Below, piece after piece: positions 1 to 5,906 of a stretch of 11,804 bases of DNA (positions are counted from its first letter, which is position 1; the number at the start of each line of letters is the position of its first letter). The stretch lies in NCBI GenBank assembly GCA_002506705.1, contig DAYA01000031.1, positions 1 through 11,804 of the forward strand, in the 5' to 3' direction. The position numbers and the translations under genes were made by a program. Source of the stretch: Euryarchaeota archaeon UBA550 (lineage in GTDB: Archaea > Thermoplasmatota > Poseidoniia > Poseidoniales > Poseidoniaceae). The notes beneath the pieces are model-generated. The model did no database searches. It had not been told where the DNA came from and saw only the letters and a list, made by a program, of their open reading frames with translations.

Positions 1-21
1 AACATAGAGTCTTTCTCCCAT
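1..21 (-). CDS. Start of a leftward gene, cut by the window edge
   Basis: On the minus strand an ATG at 21-19 opens a frame reading MGERLYV up to the edge. A strong archaeal-type Shine-Dalgarno GGTGA lies at 32-28, six bases upstream of the ATG. Nothing can be said about function from seven residues. It points the same way as the subtilase gene that ends at 97, so it may be downstream in the same transcript (75-base gap). The call rests only on the ribosome binding site, start codon and spacing. Confidence 0.45.
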
Positions 22-96
22 TTTTACTCACCTTTGTCCTTCGGACATTTGCGCCACGAAGTTACCTGTCTTAATGTTCACTCGCGAGAAAATTCC

Positions 97-2157
97 TCAC
101 TCTTCCTCTCTAAAAGGCGAGGGAACTTCTGAAAAAACCCTTCTTTCAAATCCTCTAAACATTACACCAGCAGCCACAATAACACCAACAACTACCCCGA
201 AAACCCCCCAAAGTAAAACACGATTTTGTTCGGTCTCCCCTTCTTTAGTAATTACAGGCTCTTCTTTCAAATCATCAAGCAACGGAGATGTCCACCAAAT
301 CGAGAAATTGTTACTCGAATATGACGAAATCATAGGTGTAGTCCAAGGTGAATTATTGTCATCTACGGCCAATACCTCCAGACGCCAATCGTGTCTGTTA
401 ATTGGCCTAGGAACCAAGTCTTGTGCGATATTGATAGTGCAACTAATGTTGGAAATTGTCATAGACACGAGCGCACAATCGGTTAGATCAATTGAAAAAT
501 TAGAGTTATTCAATCTGAGTACTACGGCATAACCATCGCCTTCAAAATCGGTTACAGATAACGAAATTGAAATATTTTCAGAATAATTTTCTCCACCAGA
601 TGGCCCTTCAGTAACCGAGATGACTGGAGCAGTGTTTGGGGCAAATTCCTCAACCCCTGTCGCTACTAGGCCAAATCCAACCTTTGTGCCGTTTATCCCC
701 AACATCCCTGAGTTACTACCTTCATGTACGTCATTAGCAACAACTTCAACTCTCAACCATTCAACGTCTTCTAGTTGGGAAGCAGATAGGCGAACCATAA
801 CCGTAGTCTCATTTGTAGAATTTAGACTCAATGGGTTTACTACCGAGCTGTAATACATTTGACTATACCCGGAACTACCTATCGAGTCATCGATAGCAAA
901 TTTACCTTCAGAGGTGTGAATTATCAACCGCAAATCATCGATTTCGTATTCCTTTGGTCTTGTGTTGTAAGATAGTACAACTTCAACATCTTCATTTGGA
1001 ATTGGATAGAGATATTCACTCCAACTTTCATTTTCCGCCAAAAAAGGACCAACAGCCCCAGATCCATTCCACGGGTTGGATAGTAAACCACTCATATTTC
1101 CGCCTCGAGATTGAATTATCGATTTCCAATCTTCAACGAAATAAGAATCGCGTGCGTAGTAACCATCTTCGAAAGCATCCAGCGAAGGCCTACCATAACC
1201 TTGCATTTCGTCCGGCTGGTTGCTACCAATTCCTTCTGCAGATGCCGCCAACATCGCTCTAAGCATGGGTGCAGAAGGCGTGTATCCGTAATCTTCCTCG
1301 ACCATCTGTTGTAACAAAGCAGTAAACGACGCAGCCATTGGCGTGGCCATCGAAGTTCCTGTCATCGTAAACGAACCGTTGTTCAGGCTATCTTGAGCAC
1401 CATCCGCCTTAGCAGAAAGAACATTCATACCAGGTGCAGCAACAAAAGTCCCCCTGCGATCATTGACATCGGGCCCGTGTGAATTACCAGGCCACAAACT
1501 TGCATTTTCTTCTGAATCGCTAGCGACAACTGAAACCACATTGTATGCATTAGATGGCTCCAGCATCGTATTTCCAGTATTTCCAGGCGCTACAAATACC
1601 AGCGACCAAGGATTCTCATAGGTCCACTCATCAATCATTTGACTGCGATCTGTGTAATCCTCGGTATTATCTCCCCACGACCACGAGTTAATCACGGCCC
1701 CAAACCTAGACGATTCAGCAAGCAACGTAGTAACGTCTCCGGGCGCCTGCCAGCCATTAGAATCTACAATATCTTGAACGACTAATTTAGCCCCACTTGA
1801 CAAAGAAATCGACTCATTTGTTCCGTCTATGTGTGAGCATGCAAGAATTCCAGCGATGTGTGTGCCGTGCCGGAACTGCTGATGTCCTTGTGTGTCCCAA
1901 CTATCAACTGAGTCATTCAGGTGCAGAATTTTTCGGTGATTTTCTCCCGGGGTGCCGACATCGGTTGTAGAATTTCTAAAACACGAGTGGTCCATGTCAA
2001 TTCCAGTATCAGCAACTGCGATTACAATACCTGAACCATCTAGATGAGCAAGCGAAGATTCATCTTCCACCCCCATTACGTTGGGGGACGCAAAAACAGG
2101 GCTTGCAGAGCAGATTACTAATCCTAAAATTAGCAACACTGCGCCTCGCATATCCAC
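97..2157 (-). CDS. Secreted, membrane-anchored subtilisin-like serine protease (S8 family)
   Basis: Predicted 686-residue exported endopeptidase. Residues 1-23 form a signal peptide ending near VFA. The S8 catalytic domain spans about 30-335, with Asp50 in VADTGID, His97 in RHGTHIAG, oxyanion Asn193 in APGN and Ser269 in GTSMATP, so the triad is intact. The catalytic fold begins within about 10 residues of the signal cleavage site, so the usual inhibitory prodomain of roughly 70-100 residues appears to be missing. Residues about 365-505 look like a beta-rich P-like domain and 508-622 like an Ig-like domain. A hydrophobic segment at 647-667, followed by FERR, should anchor the protein with the protease outside the cell. 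About 18 N-X-S/T sequons suggest heavy N-glycosylation. The start is GTG at 2157, with GGAG ten bases upstream; ATG at 2151 is an alternative. It is probably a peptidase feeding on external protein, but a role in envelope processing is also possible. Confidence 0.93.
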   Translation of the reverse strand: MDMRGAVLLILGLVICSASPVFASPNVMGVEDESSLAHLDGSGIVIAVADTGIDMDHSCFRNSTTDVGTPGENHRKILHLNDSVDSWDTQGHQQFRHGTHIAGILACSHIDGTNESISLSSGAKLVVQDIVDSNGWQAPGDVTTLLAESSRFGAVINSWSWGDNTEDYTDRSQMIDEWTYENPWSLVFVAPGNTGNTMLEPSNAYNVVSVVASDSEENASLWPGNSHGPDVNDRRGTFVAAPGMNVLSAKADGAQDSLNNGSFTMTGTSMATPMAASFTALLQQMVEEDYGYTPSAPMLRAMLAASAEGIGSNQPDEMQGYGRPSLDAFEDGYYARDSYFVEDWKSIIQSRGGNMSGLLSNPWNGSGAVGPFLAENESWSEYLYPIPNEDVEVVLSYNTRPKEYEIDDLRLIIHTSEGKFAIDDSIGSSGYSQMYYSSVVNPLSLNSTNETTVMVRLSASQLEDVEWLRVEVVANDVHEGSNSGMLGINGTKVGFGLVATGVEEFAPNTAPVISVTEGPSGGENYSENISISLSVTDFEGDGYAVVLRLNNSNFSIDLTDCALVSMTISNISCTINIAQDLVPRPINRHDWRLEVLAVDDNNSPWTTPMISSYSSNNFSIWWTSPLLDDLKEEPVITKEGETEQNRVLLWGVFGVVVGVIVAAGVMFRGFERRVFSEVPSPFREEE

Positions 2158-2241
2158 TCTGATAATACTCCAACGGTTGAAGATTTACACACACGGCTTC
2201 GCGACGGCGCGTTTAAGACACGTTCACAGGTCGGCGGAAAC
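2158..2241. promoter_or_regulatory. Divergent promoter region between the subtilase and the eL20 operon
   Basis: These 84 bases separate two genes reading apart. For the rightward operon, TTTAAG at 2212-2217 lies about 26 bases before the ATG at 2242, the distance expected of an archaeal TATA box on a leaderless or nearly leaderless mRNA. For the leftward gene, TGTAAATC (minus strand, about 2190-2183) is about 28 bases from the GTG at 2157. Both assignments are inferred from motif and spacing only. Confidence 0.45.
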
Positions 2242-2511
2242 ATGCAAGCCTTCCGTATATCCGGCACAGCACCATTTGGCAGCCAGAGACAAAAGTTTAG
2301 CATGGACATCGTAGCGAGTTCATCAGATGACGCAGAGCACCGCTGCTACTCAATCATTGGTTCACGCCACAAGGCAAACCGCCGCACAATCAAAATCGAA
2401 TCCGTCAAAGAAATCGATCCTAGAACATCTATGGAACCAATGGTCCTAGACGCTTTCAGAGACCAAATCGAAGCTGCTGGCGGCACTATTGCACCTCAAG
2501 AAGAAGAGTGA
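2242..2511 (+). CDS. rpl18a: Large-subunit ribosomal protein eL20 (archaeal LX / L18a)
   Basis: An 89-residue protein of the archaeal LX family, equivalent to eukaryotic eL20 (L18a), a component of the 50S subunit. The diagnostic part is residues 37-60, with the family pattern Y-S-x-x-G-S-x-H-x-x-x-R-x-x-I-K-I and then KEIDP. Length is near the family norm (about 75-90), with a short acidic tail ending EEE. ATG at 2242 is the start; it has a G-rich stretch upstream but no clean Shine-Dalgarno, and the TATA-like box is close enough for leaderless translation. It heads the cluster with prefoldin alpha and ftsY, a known archaeal order. In many archaea L39e, L31e and eIF6 lie upstream of LX, but here a divergent protease gene occupies that side. 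Confidence 0.9.
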   Translation: MQAFRISGTAPFGSQRQKFSMDIVASSSDDAEHRCYSIIGSRHKANRRTIKIESVKEIDPRTSMEPMVLDAFRDQIEAAGGTIAPQEEE

Positions 2512-2563
2512 ATAGCAATCGTCGGGTTCTTCACACAGGGCCCCTTCGCACTAGGTGAGCGAG

Positions 2564-3064
2564 ATGGTCGATTCAAACGAATTACAGAGATTGGCTCGAC
2601 TTGTCGATATGAATAAACAAAGACTCAATGAGATTAATCAACAAATCGAGAGAATTGAAGTCGTCCAATTAGAACACGACGATACAAGAAGAGCTTTGTC
2701 CGCATTATCCGGCGGTAAGAGCGGGCATATCGCTCTGGGTGCCGGAGTTATGGTTCCAATTCCTAGCAATGCAACCACAATCGTAGACCTTGGAAGTGGA
2801 GTTTTTGGAGAAAGGTCTCCCGATAGCGCAAAAGAACTGGTTTCAAAGAGGCTAGAAGACCTTACAGAACTAAAGTCACAATTCGAAGCAGATGCTGCCA
2901 TGTTAACTCAGAGAATCGAAGAGTTAGCCACTAACTTTGAAAAAGCCGCACAAGCAATGACAGAATCAAACCAAGAAACCGAGGTAGAACCTCCAAAATC
3001 CGAAGAAAAAAATTCCAGGCGGAAGAGAAGAGGATTCGGTGGAGAGTTAACTCTCGACGATTAG
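2564..3064 (+). CDS. pfdA: Prefoldin alpha subunit
   Basis: Subunit of the archaeal hexameric chaperone prefoldin (two alpha, four beta), which captures unfolded proteins for the thermosome. It has two long coiled-coil helices (about residues 5-50 and 90-135) around a central hairpin region containing GVMVPIPSNAT and the Gly-rich strand VDLGSGVF, the layout of the alpha subunit. The C-terminus carries an extra charged tail of about 30 residues with an RRKRR cluster, longer than in many archaeal homologues; the tail is variable in this family. I prefer ATG at 2564 (166 residues) because GGTGA at 2554-2558 sits five bases upstream. The in-frame GTG at 2555 would add three residues but overlaps that ribosome binding site. 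It ends ten bases before ftsY, and its stop codon adjoins the ftsY ribosome binding site. Confidence 0.88.
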   Translation: MVDSNELQRLARLVDMNKQRLNEINQQIERIEVVQLEHDDTRRALSALSGGKSGHIALGAGVMVPIPSNATTIVDLGSGVFGERSPDSAKELVSKRLEDLTELKSQFEADAAMLTQRIEELATNFEKAAQAMTESNQETEVEPPKSEEKNSRRKRRGFGGELTLDD

Positions 3065-3076
3065 GTGGTATGAATG
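3064..3076 (+). promoter_or_regulatory. Ribosome binding site of ftsY
   Basis: GGTGG at 3064-3068 shares its first base with the last base of the prefoldin stop codon (TAG 3062-3064) and lies five bases before the ATG at 3074. This fixes the ftsY start and suggests translational coupling between the two genes. Confidence 0.6.
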
Positions 3077-4516
3077 GGTCTGTTCGATAAATTCCGAAAA
3101 AAGGTCAGAGACGCAGCATCCGAGGTTGATACGGACTCTCTCTTAGCAGAGGAAGGTAGCGATGAAGCCCTAGAAGCTCTTTCACATCAAGAGAAACAGG
3201 CTCAAAGCGAGGCTCAACAGAAGGAAATTATAGCAAGCAGAACACACGTTCCTGCTCATAAAACTCAACATGATTTTGTAGAAGAGGAAGAAGAATGGGA
3301 AGATTTTGACGATGAAGATGACCTTTCTTTACCCTCGAACAGCGACGATGAATGGGACGATTGGGAAGAGGAAGAAGAATACACACTTCCCACAAAACTA
3401 ACTCGTAAAGAAAAGAAAATTCTTGCTAAAGCGGCTAAGAAAGAAGCCTCTAGGATAAAAGCTCAGCAAAAAGAAATGAAGAAACGTGGCGCTAAAGAAG
3501 TCAAAAGATTAGCAGGGTCAAAGGTAGATCTTCACATGATGAGGACCACAACAGGAAGGCAACTTGTTGAGGTTAAGGCAGCGCCAACCGGAGGAATTGG
3601 CACTATCGAAGACGATGGAATAACAATCGATTTAGGTGGCGGTGTTGTCGAATCTGGCGGACGAGTCATCAAAGAAAGCGAAGCACTGAACAATCTAATG
3701 GAAGAATTGGAATGGATTATGCTAGAATCTGACATATCTTCTGATGCAGTTACTGCAGTAATGAATGCTCTGAAGCGGAATCTAATCGGACAGAGATTAC
3801 GCAAAGGCGCAGATCTTTCAAAGGTACTTGAGGCGAGCCTAAAGAGGGCGCTGAGGGGGATTTTGAACGCAGGATATTGGGATTTTTACGCCTCGATTCA
3901 GAGTTTTATAGACAAAGGAGACACACCTGCAGTAATCATGTTCGTTGGAGTTAACGGAACTGGAAAAACCACTACTGTGGCAAAGGTGGCTCACAATTTA
4001 CAGAAACGTGGCTTGTCCGTCATAGCCGCTGCGGGAGACACCTTCAGGGCAGGAGCAATCGAACAACTCGAAACTCACTGTGAAAGACTAGGTATTCGCT
4101 GTGTATCTTCACAGAGAGGCGGAGATAGCGCAGCAATTGCAAGAGATGCAGTAGAATCAGCGAGAGCGAAGAACATCGACGTGGTCTTAGTTGATACAGC
4201 AGGTAGAATGCAAAACAAATCCAACTTAATGGCTGAACTCGAGAAGGTTCGTAGAGTTGCAAACCCACATTTGACACTGTTCGTAGGTGATGCTTTGGCG
4301 GGCAATGATGCAGTGGACCAAGCAAAGAATTTCCAACAAATGCTGAAATTCGATGGAGCGGTTCTAACAAAGTTGGACACCGATGCAAAGGGCGGTGCAG
4401 GACTATCAATCGCTCACGCAACAGGTCAACCAATCGTATTGTGCGGAGTTGGCCAAGAGTACGACGATCTAATGCAATTCGACCCAGATTGGCTACTACA
4501 GCAATTATTCGAGTGA
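3074..4516 (+). CDS. ftsY: Signal recognition particle receptor FtsY (SRP-GTPase)
   Basis: A 480-residue GTPase that docks the SRP-ribosome complex at the membrane for co-translational insertion. The N-terminus MGLFDKFRKK is a likely amphipathic membrane-targeting helix. Residues 69-102 are very acidic with several Trp, and 109-149 are Lys-rich; together they form a long A domain. The N domain covers about 200-275 and the G domain 285-480. GTPase motifs are complete: P-loop GVNGTGKTTT at 292-301, GDTFRAGA at 321-328, DTAGR at 374-378, GDALAGN at 405-411 and TKLD at 432-435 for guanine recognition, followed by the closing GVGQEYDDL and a C-terminal helix. The variant GDALAGN replaces the more usual DATTGQN of FtsY, but length, N-terminus and context rule out Ffh (no Met-rich M domain). 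It is followed nine bases later by the DUF1844 gene, so the two are probably co-transcribed. Confidence 0.96.
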   Translation: MGLFDKFRKKVRDAASEVDTDSLLAEEGSDEALEALSHQEKQAQSEAQQKEIIASRTHVPAHKTQHDFVEEEEEWEDFDDEDDLSLPSNSDDEWDDWEEEEEYTLPTKLTRKEKKILAKAAKKEASRIKAQQKEMKKRGAKEVKRLAGSKVDLHMMRTTTGRQLVEVKAAPTGGIGTIEDDGITIDLGGGVVESGGRVIKESEALNNLMEELEWIMLESDISSDAVTAVMNALKRNLIGQRLRKGADLSKVLEASLKRALRGILNAGYWDFYASIQSFIDKGDTPAVIMFVGVNGTGKTTTVAKVAHNLQKRGLSVIAAAGDTFRAGAIEQLETHCERLGIRCVSSQRGGDSAAIARDAVESARAKNIDVVLVDTAGRMQNKSNLMAELEKVRRVANPHLTLFVGDALAGNDAVDQAKNFQQMLKFDGAVLTKLDTDAKGGAGLSIAHATGQPIVLCGVGQEYDDLMQFDPDWLLQQLFE

Positions 4517-4525
4517 GGATTTTTC

Positions 4526-4897
4526 ATGTCGCAAGAATTCTTTGATGATGATAACAGCGCACATTTGTTCCAACTAATTCACATGTTACAGAGGAGCGCT
4601 ATGATGCACATGGGCATGCTTCAAGACAGTGAGGGAAGAGTCCATTACAACCTCGGTGAAACAAAAGCAGCAATCGACACACTATCGATGCTGAAGGCAA
4701 AAACGACAGGGAATTTAACACCAAAAGAGAGTACAATGCTGAACGGAATAATTTCCGAACTTCAGTTACAATTTGTCAAAGCACCATCCAGGCAAAGAGC
4801 GCTTGAAGACCAGGTTGCAGAATCAGAAGCGGTCAGAGAGACGTTTACTAACCCACAAGAAGGGCCATCGGAAATTATCGCAGATGAGGAAGAATGA
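4526..4897 (+). CDS. DUF1844-family protein downstream of ftsY
   Basis: A 123-residue soluble protein of unknown function. Residues about 10-90 match the DUF1844 pattern: a hydrophobic first helix rich in Met and His (LIHMLQRSAMMHMGM), then the motif NLGETKAAIDTLSMLKAKT-GNLT-x-E and a last helix ending LQLQFVK. The C-terminal 30 residues are acidic and probably disordered. The start ATG at 4526 has GAGGAT at 4515-4520 as ribosome binding site, overlapping the ftsY stop. Its close link to ftsY suggests a job near membrane targeting or insertion, but that is inference. The family assignment is from remembered motif shape. Confidence 0.75.
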   Translation: MSQEFFDDDNSAHLFQLIHMLQRSAMMHMGMLQDSEGRVHYNLGETKAAIDTLSMLKAKTTGNLTPKESTMLNGIISELQLQFVKAPSRQRALEDQVAESEAVRETFTNPQEGPSEIIADEEE

Positions 4898-4960
4898 ACT
4901 CTTTTGCCGCTTTTATCCGGTTGATTCATTTGTGTGAAGTCTTACGAGTGGGTGTTACGT
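4898..4960 (+). promoter_or_regulatory. Possible promoter and ribosome binding site before the receiver-domain gene
   Basis: In the 63-base gap a TATA-like CTTTTATCC at 4910-4918 could start transcription near 4940. GGGTG at 4950-4954, six bases before the ATG at 4961, looks like the ribosome binding site and favours that ATG over the upstream GTG at 4934. Confidence 0.35.
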
Positions 4961-5614
4961 ATGGTTAGAGTAACCGATGTTGAAGATGAAGAAGCACCAA
5001 CAGTGCTTATCGTTGACAACAACCAAATGTCCTTACACAGACTAACCAATATCTTCCGTCAAAGAGAATTCAACGTAGTCACTTGCGAAGACGGCGATAG
5101 AGCCGTCGATGAATACATTCGCCTAGACCCGGAACTGGTTGTTCTATCTCTAGATATACCTTCGATGGATGGGCACTTAGCTGCACTCGAAATGCGTGAA
5201 CACGGAAAAGATTGCAGAATTCTATTCTCAGCACCAAAGCGCCAAGCGCAACTTGCACAAGATGCAACACACTCTGCGGGGGCAATTGGTTGGGTTGAAA
5301 AGCCGATTACTGCAGCATCAATCGATTCGATTTGGAGTTTGGTTCTTGGACCAATTCCTGATGCACCCGGGCTGGAGGACTTAGACACAATTCATCCCGT
5401 CGAAGAGATGATCGAAGTCGAAAAAGACGAGGGTCCAATGCCACTTCCTCTTCCAGATATTGCACCTTTAGCATTACCAATCAACCCACTACCTGTTGGA
5501 GCTAGAACTCCAACCAAGAAGTCGAGCAAAGCAAAACGCCTGTTGATTGTACTGATAATTTTCAGTGGCTTGGGGGCTGCTGGTTGGTATGCATGGTCGA
5601 ATGGACTGATTTGA
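4961..5614 (+). CDS. Tail-anchored receiver-like protein lacking the phospho-acceptor Asp
   Basis: A 217-residue protein from ATG 4961 (226 if GTG 4934 is used; numbers here follow the longer form). Residues 22-138 match a CheY-type receiver domain: VLIVDNN at 24-30, ELVVLSLDIPSMDG at 67-80, Ser99 at the conserved Thr/Ser site and Lys123 in EKP. Aligned on the PxMDG motif, the position of the phosphorylated Asp is Ser72, and the second acidic residue of the usual DD pair is Asn29, so normal phosphorylation seems impossible. Residues 140-190 are an acidic, Pro-rich linker. Residues 196-202 are Lys-rich, and about 202-222 form one membrane helix that ends four residues before the C-terminus, a tail-anchor topology with the receiver in the cytoplasm. 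No output domain or kinase is present. It follows ftsY and DUF1844 in the same direction, so a role as a membrane-bound protein-interaction module is plausible. The function is unknown. Confidence 0.8.
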   Translation: MVRVTDVEDEEAPTVLIVDNNQMSLHRLTNIFRQREFNVVTCEDGDRAVDEYIRLDPELVVLSLDIPSMDGHLAALEMREHGKDCRILFSAPKRQAQLAQDATHSAGAIGWVEKPITAASIDSIWSLVLGPIPDAPGLEDLDTIHPVEEMIEVEKDEGPMPLPLPDIAPLALPINPLPVGARTPTKKSSKAKRLLIVLIIFSGLGAAGWYAWSNGLI

Positions 5615-5906
5615 CCTGCTGATGCATACCAACAGGAATCAAAGCAATACGCCCGTCTGGTAATTGTTGTCGAATGTAGCCTTGTTGATTGAATGGGATT
5701 TGTTGAGGCGTCACTTTCTCAACTCTACTTCCCGCGGGTGCTCTAATCACCTCTGAGACCTTGTAATTAGTTGACGTTAACAATTCCATGTCTCCAACTG
5801 CGAGTTTCGAATCGAGCAACCTATTACTATTCCAGAAATTCCAGACCAACCATCCTATACCAATGGCGATTGGACCGCCGACCACAATAGCGACAACTAA
5901 ACTCAT
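5562..5906 (-). CDS. Small membrane-anchored protein, last gene of the pyrF operon
   Basis: I do not recognise this 114-residue protein. Residues 3-24 form one hydrophobic segment, either a signal-anchor or an uncleaved signal. They are followed by a soluble stretch with a short beta-rich part (about 45-92, including GYIRQQLPDGRIALIPVG) and a His/Gln-rich tail. Its ATG (5906-5904) overlaps the pyrF stop in the form ATGA, which points to translational coupling. The last 53 bases overlap the 3' end of the convergent receiver gene, and the low-complexity tail is encoded there; the folded part may end near residue 93. The coupling supports it as a real gene, but its link to pyrimidine synthesis may be only positional. 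Confidence 0.65.
   Translation of the reverse strand: MSLVVAIVVGGPIAIGIGWLVWNFWNSNRLLDSKLAVGDMELLTSTNYKVSEVIRAPAGSRVEKVTPQQIPFNQQGYIRQQLPDGRIALIPVGMHQQVKSVHSTMHTNQQPPSH
5583..5633. terminator. Hairpin at the overlapping ends of two convergent genes
   Basis: A perfect 12-base inverted repeat, GTTGGTATGCAT at 5583-5594 and ATGCATACCAAC at 5622-5633, flanks a 27-base loop. Inside it GGTC at 5595-5598 can pair with GACC at 5613-5616. The receiver gene stop (5612-5614) lies in the loop, and the right arm lies in the 3' part of the opposing gene. It could act as a two-way terminator or 3'-end stabiliser. There is no long T tract. Confidence 0.4.

Noticed and set aside
36..50. Hairpin GTCC-TTC-GGAC, considered as part of a tRNA or other RNA gene
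   Set aside because: It has only four pairs and a three-base loop, and no tRNA-like arms can be placed around it.
74..532. Open frame of 152 codons on the plus strand
   Set aside because: It is antisense to the C-terminal third of the subtilase, which has clear domains. Its Thr/Pro/Ser-rich product shows no family features.
4044..4433. Two long minus-strand frames (129 and 101 codons) opposite ftsY
   Set aside because: They lie opposite the conserved GTPase domain and their products are Leu/Ser/Arg-rich without any motif, as expected of antisense reading.
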